Positions 46,181 to 58,319 of a stretch of 64,000 nt of DNA are shown one piece after another. How positions within the stretch are numbered: the stretch's first letter is position 1; each line of letters begins with the position of its first letter. Origin of the DNA: Lactuca virosa (lineage: Eukaryota > Streptophyta > Magnoliopsida > Asterales > Asteraceae). The stretch spans positions 120,435,724 through 120,499,723 of the forward strand of contig CAKMRJ010005634.1 of assembly GCA_928212115.1 (NCBI GenBank), given 5' to 3'. The notes beneath the pieces are model-generated. The model had not been told where the DNA came from. It saw nothing but the letters and a program-made list of their open reading frames with translations, and did no database searches. Both the position numbers and the translations under genes were made by a program.

Positions 46181-46935
46181 AAGTAGTAGATCATAGAGTT
46201 TAGATTTGTTTCATGCAAAGTTTTTATTTTGAATTATGTTACTTTTCATTTCCATGTAATAAATATTTATTGTTTTATTTTATGATATAAATGTTATTTA
46301 ATTTTTTGTTATTTTTGTTTTTATATATTAGTACAAAATAATTTGGATTTAATTTGTAAATTAATTATCCATTTGTAGTTATGAAATCTTTGATACGGAA
46401 GCATTTCTATGTAATTTGATATGAAATCTTTGCTATGGAATTTGCTATAGAATATAGACCACAAATTTTTCTTTGGAACCATCATAATGGTTTTAGCTAG
46501 GGATTCATCATAACGAATTTAGCTAGGGAGTCGCCACAATGGATTTAGCTACCGAGTCATCACTATGAATTTAGCTAGGGAATAATCACATTAGATTTTT
46601 CAAGGGATTCATCATCACCACGGATTTTGCTAGGGATTCATCACCACAGAATTTGCAAGGGATCCACTACAACGGAATTTGTGATGGAAGAACTATTAAA
46701 AAATTCGCAAGGGAATCCTACTACGGAAGACATGACGAAATACCATGTACAACAGATTTCATTCCGTTGCAACATTTTCGATGAAATTATTGTTTTCGTT
46801 GCAAGCCTTCACTACGGGGCTTTTAGAGACGGAAATGGTCCATCGCAAATTCTATAACTCTTCCTCATTTGCAACAAAATGTCAAGTTTTTTCAAAGAGT
46901 TCCCTCTCTAGGAATATCAACTTTTTCTTATAGTG
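46181..46935 (+). mobile_element. End of a CACTA (En/Spm) transposon
   Basis: The last 14 bases, 46922-46935, are the reverse complement of CACTATAAGAAAAA, one base from the usual plant CACTA terminus CACTACAAGAAAAA. About 46460-46870 holds dispersed short motifs (GGATTTAGCTAGGGA, TTCATCA and variants) like the subterminal transposase-binding repeats of CACTA elements. The opposite end was not found, so the element is truncated or its other end is hidden. The 3-bp TSD could be GTA (46936-46938) but has no partner. Confidence 0.6.
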
Positions 46936-47477
46936 GTATATTGTAGTGATCTGTTAGATTGGTAGATCAGTATGATTACATGTATTGTTTGGTTATTGTT
47001 TATCTGCTTGAATATGTCGACATAATGTGATTAGGTTGAGGCGATACGACTTTTTTCTATAGGCCAACAAACCCAGGGAAATCTAGCTATGTGTTGTGGG
47101 CCGATAGGCAATCTAATTTGAGGATTGTAGGCCTAGGGGCAATCCATTTTGGTGACTGTAGGGCCTGGGGGAATCAAATTTTATAATGTATTCCTGGTGT
47201 GCATGCATTATATATGTATTGTCGTGTGGGGTATTTTAGGGGAACTTACTAAGCTTTGACTTACAATTGTTGATTTCAGTGTTTTCAGATACTACAAATG
47301 ATCGGGGCAAGGAGAGGGCATGATCGTACACATCCTCCGGTTGATTTTTAGAATCGAGAGATTATCTTGATACACTGATTTCTATTGTTCTGGTTGAAAA
47401 ACAATGTTTGACAGTTTTATGGTTTTATGAAAATGTCTTTTAAAAATGGAAATTTTGTCATGGTTTTTAGCATGTTA
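46936..47477 (+). mobile_element. Gypsy-type LTR fragment (plus strand)
   Basis: Short repeated TGTAGGCCTAGGGGCAATC-type units (about 47090-47170), then GGGGAACTTACTAAGC and a terminal GCATGTTACA near 47477, resembling U5 of plant gypsy LTRs. No internal region follows, so it is a fragment or solo LTR. Confidence 0.5.
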
Positions 47478-49223
47478 CATATTTAAATAAATAACATTTC
47501 ATATGGTTTCTATTTAAAGGCAATTCATGAAATCTATGAAACTTGTATAGTAATAATAGTTCAACAATGATGCACGTATTAGGATGAAATGTTATTGTTG
47601 AAGTCATCCTTTTGGACATATATATGCATTACAAAATATCTAGTTGGATAAGATTTTGGAATTTAATTAACCACAAAGTCATCTTCTTGGACATATAAAT
47701 AAGATATTCATTACTAAATATCTAGTTGGATAAGATTTTGGAATTCATTTGACCACAAGTCTTATGATAAATGCAAGTTTTATTTGTTAAGATAGATGAA
47801 AAAGACACCATTTTTTTGGTGTGAATACCTATTGGAATTAGTTTGTACTAATGGACCGTTCAGATTATCCACAATACATGTTAATCAAAATACATCCAAA
47901 AGTTTCGATGAACTGTTTTGTGGAATATTTTCTTGGATTTATAAATGAGAGATGCATTACCAAATATCCACTTGGATAGGATTTTGGAAAGGATTTGACC
48001 TCATGTCTTATGACAAATGAAATTCTCATTTATCAAGATAGACGATGAACACATCACTTCGTGATGTAAATATCTATTGGAATTAATTCACACTAATGGA
48101 CCGTTCAGATTAACAGTAAAACATGGTAAAATCATCTTCGTTACCTTTAAATGTATGAATACGTTTATCTAAATAAACATATGTCTGGAACCTTGAAGGT
48201 GTACAGAGCTCTAAAAAAAACAAGTTAGGAGTCAACTGGGCAATAGGATAAGAAACTCAAATTCAACTGGGATAGTGAGAATCTTAGTCAAAAGGATTAA
48301 TGATCATATTTGGAGTTGTGAAACGGTTTCACAAACTGTTTTAACCTAAAATACTGTCACAAGCAATGTTGTTAGATAGAGAAAAAAATCATTAATTGAT
48401 TTGGTAATAAATGAGTCATAATTTTATTACTAATTGTTCATGAATTGTATCATGAATAAGTGTTATTAGAGTTCTTGGTTTTGTACCGACTCAAAAACGT
48501 TTACAAGAAACTATGAGTTGTTTTATTTCATTATACATCCTAATGAAACTTTTCGGTAATTTTTTACAAACCCTATAAGAACAAAGTGTTTATTGCTCGA
48601 AGGGCAGTCTTTCAAAAGATAGTTGATATCCAAAAGATCTAATGGGAGTCATATTGAACTCGATGAGAGTCACGAGTAAACCAAAAACGAACCTAAAGTT
48701 GATATAAGCACTCAACTAGAGGTTGAAATACGTATTGAGGGAACTGACATACCTCCAACTTTTCCTCATAAGATCTGATAGAATACGTCATGTACTTGAC
48801 AAATAGAAACTATATTACTGGGATATAAGTCACTGATAGATTTCAATCAGAGTCAATCGTCTATCAAAAGCTGCAGAAGGACCTATAAACCTCAAATGGA
48901 AGAAAGAATGTGGAAAATAAGATTCAGTCCATGTATGTTTGAAACTTAGATTGATCAAATACTTGGCCTTAAAACCGTATAGTGTTAGTAGATCCTCAAA
49001 TGATTTCAAACATGGATAGAAAGACATACACATCCAATACAATATAGGTTGTGAAAAATGTGTAAGCATGAGAAGTCTATTTGTGGACTATAACAAAAAT
49101 CTCATATTTAGATTATTTGTTACAAAGAGAAAGTCAAAAGTTTGAGTTTCTAGAAATAAAAGATAAGCCATAAGAATGTCAAATTTAGTAGGAGATTTTT
49201 TCTCACTGTTATACGGTATATGG
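47478..49223. other. Decayed repeat sequence
   Basis: No gene. It contains diverged direct repeats (about 47714-47872 and 47951-48115, with part of a third copy at about 47630-47690) sharing AAATATCTAGTTGGATAAG and ACTAATGGACCGTTCAGAT. Possibly the 3' part of an old copia element. Confidence 0.45.
47714..48115. repeat. Diverged direct repeats of about 160 bp
   Basis: The two copies align over most of their length, with ACTAATGGACCGTTCAGAT identical in both; separation is about 240 bp. Confidence 0.6.
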
Positions 49224-49809
49224 TGTTGGGTTATATTCAATAACAGTCTAATTATAGAGTAAAAACTATGTGATTAGAAACAAAAGCATTTTAAGATTTC
49301 AATCAACTTAAAACCATTTTAACCCACCAAGGATCATTTTGTAATCATGTAAAGATTAAATGAAACATAGAAAGAAAAGATTACAACCTTTGAAGTATTT
49401 GATTCTCATGTGAGATGGAAGTTGATGAAGTGATGCATGAAGCTCCAAAGTAGAAGCTCTCTAGATATATGCACCAAACAAGAGTAAACTACTAAAACAT
49501 GTTAGTTTTCACTTGTATATAAGTTGTTCTTAATATTTAACACATATACCAAATAAGTATTAAGAATAAGCAACTTATAATCACATAAATCAAGAAACAA
49601 AATGGAAGATCATTAGAGATGAGAGAGCATCAAAACTCACAGTTTTGGCAGCCCTATAAGAGAGAAAAAAGATAGAAAAAAACTATTTAGTTTTTTTTGC
49701 TCATGCCCTTCATTATGTACTTGTACTCATGAATAAATTCTAAGTCAGTCATTAAATGAAAGTATGGCACCTTATAACTAGCATGGTGTGAAGAAAAGTA
49801 AATCCAACA
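49224..49809 (-). mobile_element. Possible solo LTR
   Basis: Bounded by TGTTGG (49224) and CCAACA (ending 49809), 586 bp, with a TATATAAG-like box inside (about 49517). The flanks TATGG and CTCAA do not match, so a TSD is not supported. Confidence 0.3.
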
Positions 49810-50792
49810 CTCAAACTCAACCTCTCTTGGAAGTTGGCGGTTTGGGCATGAAAGTCAAGAACAAGAGTATGTTGTGAAAGATCTAGTATGCTCAAGAGTG
49901 ATATTAAAATGATATTGCTAAATGACATATGATCCTAACGGTCACACTAACAACAACTTGATACAAATTATTATTTATTAGAAATAGATTTTAATAAATA
50001 TTCATAAACTCTTATAATAAATTGGGAAAAATATTTATTTCAAGGAAATAGTTATTTTTACAATACAAGTAACACATTATTTCATAATGTATGAATTAAT
50101 AAGTCATGTACAACATTTTGGACTAGGTAAGTCTTTTTTCTTTTAGCAAAAAGACAAACTTTATATCTTATAAACTTTGAATTTATAAAATATAAACTCA
50201 ATTTTCTCTTTTCCATAAGCATGGTCGGCCATGCATGGGGAAAGGAAGAAGCATGGCTTTCTTATTTGTTTAATCAAAAGTATTCAAGGTATGGTGCATG
50301 CTAGGGAACAAGGTTGTCTAAAGTGCTTAATGGTTAAGGACTCATGGATTAATATTCTACTTTAAATAGTGGACAGTGGATTCATTTTGGTTCACTCCTT
50401 CCTTGCAATTGCTGAGAGTACTCCCTCTCCTCTCCATATTCTCTCAAGTCTTGCACTTTGAAGATATTTGTTGCTTGCATCCTCTCTTTAAGTCATAATC
50501 TTGTTTTGACTTTAAAGTTTAAAAGTTGTAACTAGCATTACATCAATTTGGAACATTGTTGGTGTATCAAGGGTTCATCCTCACTCCATCAACTTCCAAG
50601 CCTCCCCTAGAGGACTCAAAGTGCTTCAAAGGTTGTTACCACTTCTTCCTTCTATGGTTGTGTTTTAAATCTTTCTTTTACTTGCAAGATGATCCTTGGT
50701 GGGTGATAGAATGTTTATGTTATTTATAAAACTCAAGTCTTCCGTTTTCCATATTTGTAGTTTTTGAAACTAAGTTTTAAATAAAACCCACA
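49810..50792 (+). repeat. 5' LTR of Copia-3 (left limit unknown)
   Basis: The right end is set by the PBS at 50795; the LTR ends CCCACA at about 50792. A TATA-like TACTTTAAATAG lies at about 50360. I could not fix the left end. Confidence 0.45.
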
Positions 50793-50794
50793 AT

Positions 50795-50808
50795 TGGTAT
50801 CAAGAGCC
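50795..50808 (+). promoter_or_regulatory. Copia-3 primer-binding site (one extra base)
   Basis: TGGTATCAAGAGCC, the initiator tRNA-Met complement with one extra A, after LTR end CCCACA. Confidence 0.75.
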
Positions 50809-52474
50809 ACCTTGCAATTTTGGATAGATTTTTTTTTGATTTATGGAAATCTTAGTTTTTGGAGAATATGGATAACTTGTTTTTGTATAAAAAGAAGTTC
50901 ATACATATTTTCTTTGACATTTTTATAATTGTTTTTTTATGTGACAAAAACTTACATGCATTTTTTGTCACTTAGAGTTGTCTTAGAAAAATAAAGGTTG
51001 TTTTATCCTTATATGTATTTTAGAGTGCATAAACAAGCCTTGGACTATTTGTGTTGTTATTTGTGTGATTTGGTTGAAAATGGTTTGTAATATTCTTTTA
51101 TTCACAAATTATGTAATAAAAGCAGCTAGTTTTTATTCTTGTTATTTTTTATGTAATAGATTAGTTTTAGACTAGACTTATTTTATGAAAAATGTAACAA
51201 GATAAGGATGGAGGCCATTTCTTGAAGAACCATGGAGAACCGCGGTTTTATAAAGATTTTATAAAAGTTCATTACTTTTACAAAGTTTTTATAAAATTAA
51301 AACAAAGTTGGTTGTCATTGCATGTGGGAGCTTCAAGATCACATGAAGAACAAGTTGTAATATTTGGTCCCTTTGTCCCTTAGGAAGGACTTAACACTTT
51401 TGTGTTGGATCACAAAAGTGTAAGATAATTTAAGGCTTGTTTATGTCAAATGCATGTGTGTGTTGTGTATTTTCAAGTAAATATTTTGTGTGTTTGATAA
51501 TTTAGTTTTTCACAAACCCAAACTATTTTTTGGACAAAATAAACATCACATGGAGTTTGGATTTCAAAATATAAATATGGACACTGGATGTAACATATTC
51601 TAGCCATAAAATAAAAACCGGTTTTATAAAATTGTTAATTACGGCAACTTTTTGAAATATTGAATTATAAATGTAAAAATCCTGTCTTTATGACTTATTC
51701 AAACTCCAAAGTATCATTTAATAAAAGGAAGTTTTATGAAACAATATTAAAAGGTTCTAAATTGCTCAAACACAAACTTAATACAAGGTATTAATTTTAA
51801 AATTGAACCAAGCCGAAATATAAAAAAAAACTCGGGGGTTTATATAAGAACTTTAAAAGTGATTTTTTTAGAAAATGGATATCATGACATATTGGATGCA
51901 TGCAATTCTCATGATATCACATGTTTTATATAGAATAATAAAACATTCAAATCCTTTTTCTCAAAATGCAAGTCTATGCCATCCAATTTCAGAAACATTT
52001 GCACATCACTTATATAATGCTAGTGGGATAAAGGATACCTAACCATTAGTATCATCTTTTGATGGCCAAAGTATTTTTGCGATTTCTATAAACAAGTTAT
52101 AGGCCAATTATACAAGTTTCTGTAATTGGATGACTTGATTGGAAACCTCTTGTGATAAAGGTCACCTAAGCAAGAGTGTTCCAAGGCATAGATGAGACCA
52201 AACATGTCAAATTAACAAATGGGTTGTTAAGGGTCTCATACATCTAGGAATTGCAAATGGTGTACTTAATACAAGTTATTTACCTTGTTAAAATTGAGTA
52301 AATGGGATAAAGGATACCTAACCATTTATTTGATTTGTAACTTGGATCCTAGACTTTCAATAAATAATGTTTTTGGAAACAAAAGGGTATTGTTATTTAA
52401 AGAACTAAATACTAAATGAAAACTTTGTTAAACTTTTGTAGATTGCTCTACCAACTACTGTAACACACCACCCA
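50809..52474 (+). other. Copia-3 untranslated leader
   Basis: No gene. It contains a perfect 24-bp direct repeat at 52024-52047 and 52303-52326 (core GGATAAAGGATACCTAACC). The GTTAAC hairpins of the other copia families were not found here. Confidence 0.7.
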
Positions 52475-55400
52475 ATGAACATTCGGTCAATTCTTGAGAA
52501 AGAAAAACTCAATCTCTCCAACTTTTTGGATTGACACAGAAATTTAAGAATAGTTTTGAAACAAGAAAAGAAAGATTATGTCCTTGAAAAACAAACCCAT
52601 GATGAACCACCTGCCCTCCCAAAGGCTACACATGATGGATGGCTAAAGCATATAGATGATTCAATTGATGTTTCGTGTCTTATGCTTGCCTCTATGGTTC
52701 CCGATCTTCAGCAGGATCTGGAACACGACACTACCTTTGACATGATTGAACATCTCAAGGAGATGTTTCGTAAATAAGCTAGAATTGAAAGGTTCGACAC
52801 TATGAGAGCACTCCATGCCATGAAAATGGAGGAGAGTGGGAATGTGAGCACACATGTTCTCAAGATGAAAAGTTACATGGATCAATTAGAGAGAATGGAC
52901 TCTCCATATCCACATGACTTGGCTACAGATATCATTCTGGACCCTTTGCTAAAGTCTTACAATGCTTTCATCATGAACTATAACATGAATGGGTGGGAGA
53001 AACCTATCTTTGAGTTGCACGGGATGCTAAAAACTGCACAAAAGAATATCCCAAGTAAAACCCCCCAAGTGCTCATGATTAGGAAGGAAAGGTCAAAAAG
53101 AACAAAGGCAAAACTTCAAGGGAAAGTCACAAGCTAGCAAGGGAAAAGGGAAGAAAGCTCCCCAAAACCCACCACCCAAGAAGAAGGAAAAGGTTTCCAA
53201 AGATGACACATGCTTTGAGTGTGGAGTTGTTGGGCATTGGAAAAGGAATTGTCCTAAGTACCTTGCTGAGTTGAAAAACAAGAAGGTCGGGGAAGGCCCT
53301 TTAGGTATATCCATTTTCATGATTGAAATGGGATTATTTACTTTTTCATCTAACACTTTGTTATTAGATACTGGTTGTGGAACTCATATTTGTAATTTGT
53401 TGCAGGGGTTCAGAAAGAGTAAGGAACTGAAAGCAGACGAGATGGTATTACATGTCGGCAATGGAGCACGTGTTGCAGTCCAAGCTTTAGGACATTTTGA
53501 TTTATGTTTACCATCTGGTCTATACTTGACATTAGACGTTGTGTGTTTAATTACTTCTATTACTACAAATATCATTTTAGTTTCACGTTTGAGAAAATTT
53601 GGTTATGATTTCAAATTTGTTGATGATAACATTCACTCCTTCTTGAAAGGAATATTCTATTTTGAGGCTAGACCAATAAATGGAATTTATGAATTAAACC
53701 TAGATGACACCTCAAAAAATAAGTCCCTTTATCATGTTAACACCAAAAGACTCAAACCAGATATGAACCAAACATATCTAGGGCATTTTCGCGTTGGACA
53801 TATAAACACGAAGTGCATATCCCAACTCCAAAAGAGTGGACTTTTGGGGGAAAATGACATTGAGTCATTTGACATATGTGAATCTTTTTTATGTCGCAAG
53901 ATGACAAAATCCCCTTTCTTTGGAACAGGTGAAAGGGCAAGTGTTTTATTAGGCATCATACACACCGATGTATGTGGACCTTTCAAAACAATGTCAAGAT
54001 ATGGTGAGAGATATTATATCACCTTCACCGACGACTTTAGTCATTTTGGTTATGTGTATTTGATGAAACATAAAAATGAAGCATTTGAAAAGTTTAAATT
54101 GTTTCAGAGTGAAGTTAAAAATCAGCTCGAGAAAACAATCAAAATCCTTTGTTTGGATAGAGGAGGTAAGTACTTGAGGCAAGAGTTCCAAGACCATCTA
54201 AGGATTCATGGGATTATCTCACAACTCACTCCACCTAGAACACCACAGCTTAATGGTGTTTCTGAAAGGAGAAATCAGACCTTACTTGATATGGTTCGAT
54301 CTATGATGAGTCGAAGTACACTTCCTTTATCATTTTGGAGTTATGCTTTACTCACCGTAGCCCGTATCTTGAATATGACACCAACTAAGAAGGAAGATAA
54401 AACACCTTATGAGATGTGGTATGGAAAACCTCCATCCTTATCTTATATGAAAGTTTGGGTATGTGAAGCGTATGTTAGACAAGAGACTTCCAACAAACTT
54501 AAGCCTAGATCTACCAAATGCATCTTTGTAGGATATCCTAAATATTTTTTAGGATATTACTTCTACATCCCTAGTGAGAATAAGATCTTTATTTCACAAA
54601 AAGTTGAATTCTTAGAAAGCAAGTTTCTAATGGATGAGGCTAGTGGGAGGCCTGTGGAACTTGAAGAAGATCAAGAACCTCAACCCGAAGTATCTTTAGT
54701 TGGCACTAGTACTAAACAAGAGGCTGTTGAAGATGAAGAGATCATTGTCCTTCAACCTACTGAAACACAAGGCATTCGCAGATCCGGTAGAACTCGTCGT
54801 GAACCTGAGAGATATGGATTTCTCATTGACGAGTGCTTCGTAATGACAAATACTGATGAGCCGGTCAACTACCAGTATGCAATGTCAGATCCCGAATCTG
54901 ACAAATGGCTGGAAGCCATCAACGTTGAGATGCAATCCATGAGAGAAAATATAGTCTGGGACTTGGTTGATCTTCCTCCCAGTAGCAAGACTGTTGGAAG
55001 TAAGTGGATCTTCAACAAGAAGACTGACATGGATAGCAACTTACACACATTCAAAGCAATAATGGTTGCTAAAGGATTCACTCAAACTCATGGGGTTGAT
55101 TATGATGAAACCTTTTCACCGGTTGCTATCATTAAATCAATTAGGATACTACTTGCCATAGCTGCATGTTATGACTATGAGATATGGCAAATGGATGTCA
55201 AAATCGCTTTTCTAAATGGACACTTGGAAGAAGATGTCTATATGGTTCAGCCCGAAGGTTTTGTCGACCAAAAGTATCCTAATAAAGTGTGTAAGCTCAA
55301 GAGATGCATTTATGGGTTAAAGCAAGCATCTCGTAACTGGAATCATCGTTTCAATGATGAAATCACAAAGTATGGTTTTATTAGAAATAAAGATGAATCG

Positions 55401-56021
55401 TTTGTTTACATGAAAACTAGTGGGAGCTCGGTGACATTCTTGGTCCTATATATGGATGACATATAAATCATGGGAAATCACATTCCAACTTTACAAGGTC
55501 TAAAGACTTGGCTTGGAAAGTGTTTCTCAATGAAGGACCTAGGTGAGGCACAATACATTCTTGGAATCAAAATCTATAGAGATAGATCAAAATGATTAAT
55601 AGGTCTAAGCCAAGGTACATATATTGAGAAAGTATTGAAACGGTTTAATATGGAAAACTCTAAGAGAGGATTTGTACCCATGGCACATGACACTATACTA
55701 AGTTCATCTCAATGTCCTAGCACAAAGGCTGAACTAGACAAGATGAAAGATATTCCATATGCTTCTGCAATTGGATCCATCATGTATGCCATGTATTGTA
55801 CAAGACCGATTCTTGCTTATGCTATGAGCATGGTAAGCAAGTTCCAACAAAATCCAGGGGAGAGTTATTGGAGAGCTGTGAAGAACATTCTAAAGTACTT
55901 ACGAAGAACTAAGGATTTGCTCCTCGTCTATGGAGGCGTGGAAGATAGCTTAAGTGTAAAGTGCTACACTGATGCTTCTTTCACAACTGGTCGAGATGAT
56001 TGCAAATTGCAATCAAGATAT
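52475..56021 (+). pseudogene. Copia-3 gag-pol pseudogene, interrupted by Copia-4
   Basis: Gag starts at 52475 (MNIRSILEKEKLNL). The knuckle CFECGVVGHWKRNC lies at about 53211, protease LLDTGCGTHIC at about 53365, integrase HTDVCGPF and DRGGKY (53960-54170), RT from KWLEAINVEMQSM to YMDDI (about 55450-55463, catalytic pair present), and RNase H from about 55940 (CYTDASF). Stops lie at 52532, 52775, 55464 (right after YMDDI) and 55593, and the frame changes at about 53105-53115. The pol frame is open for 731 codons (53271-55466), so decay is moderate. At 56021 RNase H is cut by Copia-4 and resumes at 63988. Clearly related to Copia-1 and Copia-4 but a separate family. Confidence 0.92.
56017..56021. 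repeat. Target-site duplication, left copy
   Basis: GATAT, repeated at 63988-63992 on the other side of Copia-4. Confidence 0.9.
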
Positions 56022-56806
56022 TGTTGGATATAGTGTCTAAGTCCATAACTTTATTTGGTATGTACTTGACCCGACCCGGCATGGTCCATTTGGGTTGCAT
56101 GGCATTGCAATACTTGGATAGACTAAATGAGAGAATAAGGCACTTATGATTATTAATATATTATAAGTTCTAATATATTAATAATAGTATTATTTAATTA
56201 GTATTGATCAAGTATTAATCTAGGATTAATTTGGTGATCAAAGTGAGACTAATTAAATATATAGGGTTGATTATGACAATCATCAATTCTTTTATGGTGG
56301 ATTAATGATCCATAGTTTATGGGTTATGGATGTAACCAAATGGAGCTCCATGGATGGTCCATGGGAGTTACAAATCCATGGGTCATGGGAAATCAAGAGT
56401 CATGACAATTAAGGGCATTCATGTGTAAACCCTAATTGTGACAACACTATAAAAGGAACCCTATAGCTAGCAAAAAGTGGAGCTAGTGGACATAGTGTTA
56501 CTAGAGAGGGCATAACCAATTTTGAGTGCTAGAAGTATTCTCTCAAGTTATTCCAAGTCTTGTGGTGTTGTGTGAAGCATTTGAGGCACAACATTTGGGG
56601 TGCTAGGCTCACAAAGTCTTGAAGGAATCCAAGCAACAACAAGGTATGTATTTCTACTAGTTTTATGTTTTATGTAATCCCCATGCCATGCTAGTTAGGA
56701 AATAACCTTGAAAAAGTAATTTGAATGTATATAGAGAAAACATAGATTCAAGGTTATTAGGGTTGCATGTACACTTAGGAAGTGTTAGAATGCTCAAAAC
56801 CCATCA
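56022..56806 (+). repeat. Copia-4 5' LTR
   Basis: 785 bp, TGTTGGATAT...CCATCA. A 15-bp inverted repeat (arms 56149-56163 and 56171-56185) lies in U3; the TATA box is at 56448-56454. Confidence 0.97.
56448..56454 (+). promoter_or_regulatory. TATA box of the Copia-4 5' LTR
   Basis: TATAAAA, repeated at 63625-63631 in the 3' LTR; it should set the start of the genomic transcript about 30 nt downstream. Confidence 0.7.
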
Positions 56807-56807
56807 G

Positions 56808-56820
56808 TGGTATCAGAGCC
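56808..56820 (+). promoter_or_regulatory. Copia-4 primer-binding site
   Basis: TGGTATCAGAGCC, one base after the LTR. Confidence 0.97.
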
Positions 56821-58319
56821 TAGGACTGTTTTCTGTATACTTGATGCAAAACTGCTTAAAAATCGAAAATTCTGCATTCTGACGACTAGACTCGCCGAGT
56901 CCATGGGGAGGACTCGCCGAGTCCATGAACAAATTCATCCTACTCGGCGAGTAGAATAATGCACTCGGCGAGTAGGAGCGTGCTGGGCAGTTTTTTCGAG
57001 TTTTGTTGCTGGAAATGGATTAAGATCATTATCCCAATCTGTTTTGGACTTGTAAAATCTGTTTTTCAAAATGATAATGATTATGTTAACCCATTTTACA
57101 TGGCTTTTATCAATTTTCAAGTATTGTATATAGTTATATGATTTCTTGAAATTGCTTAATATGAATTTGTGTTCTTATGAGTTTTTAGAAGATCATAGGA
57201 ATTATGTGTAACCACCATGTGTGTTTAATTCATGATCTTAATGGCTATGATGGTGTCCATAACTTGTCCTCAAGTTATGGATAACCAAAAGTCACTTCTT
57301 TTAATTATGATTAAAGAACTAAAGAGGTTTCATAAAATGAAGAGTCTTCATTTTTATGAACCATTAAAACTCATAAGTTACAAATTGAAGAGACTTGGAA
57401 TAGTTTCAAATCTTGCCCTCAAGTTTTGGAATTTGAAAAGTCTTATACTTTAATACTTTAATTCCAAATTAAACCTTAGATTTTTAAAAAGGTTTAAAAA
57501 TCAACACTTATACTATTATTATAATTTTATTATATAGATATGTATAAGAATATGTCATTCTTACCGTTAGTAGGCCTCATTCACGAAGCCGGTCTATAAG
57601 GGGGGTATAAGGTTGTTGCCTATAAAATGGTGACTTAATGGGTGTCCACTCTCACCCACCGCTTCCTTGATCGGTGGAGGGTCGTTAGCCGAACGGGTAG
57701 GATACGACTGTAAATACTTGTTAAAAGTATAATGAATTATAAAGTAACTATACATTATAAATTCCCAATCTTAGTTACTTTAGGAAAATGTGAAATTGGT
57801 GCTAGCCCATAAAATTACACTTTGTACCTTACCAAGTCGTTAGTGGAGCGTGTGTGGTTAACCGGCACACTAACATGGACTAGTAAGAGTGGCAAAGGGT
57901 AACTTGACTTTATTATAGATCGGTGGAGCGTGTGTGGTTAACCGGCACATCGATTAGGTAATATTGTTGAGGGTACCAAGTCAATTTGTATGGTTATTCA
58001 CACCTTGTTTGTGATCCTCGGCATCCCAGTCACAAACTTGAGAGGGCACAATCGAGATTCAAACATGCCATTGAAAAGTTCAATGTATCTCAAAAGATCT
58101 AGGAGTTTCAAAACCAATAAAACCTAATAATAAAATATTTCGTTCTTATGGTGGAAATTGGTAAATCGTCATTTACCTACCTTCAAATATTTTATAGTAT
58201 GGATTACGGCATCCCTCTTCCAACTATAAATAGTTTGTTGGATCCTAGCCTTAATATTTCATTTGGGTGAATTATTAAGGATTCCTAATCTAATGAAACT
58301 TGTCTTTCTTTCCTTTCAG
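56821..58319 (+). other. Copia-4 untranslated leader
   Basis: 1.5 kb without a gene. It contains four ACTCG-N-CGAGT palindromes (56890-56900, 56912-56922, 56942-56952, 56963-56973) just after the PBS, and a block at about 57550-58250 shared with Copia-1 and Copia-5 that includes the paired hairpins. Confidence 0.85.
57852..57950 (+). promoter_or_regulatory. Paired leader hairpins (candidate RNA dimerisation elements), Copia-4
   Basis: Hairpin A 57852-57870 and hairpin B 57932-57950, each GTGTG, 9-nt loop GTTAACCGG, then CACAC (A) or CACAT (B; closes with a G-U pair in RNA). Both keep the palindrome. 80 nt separate equivalent positions. Confidence 0.5.
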
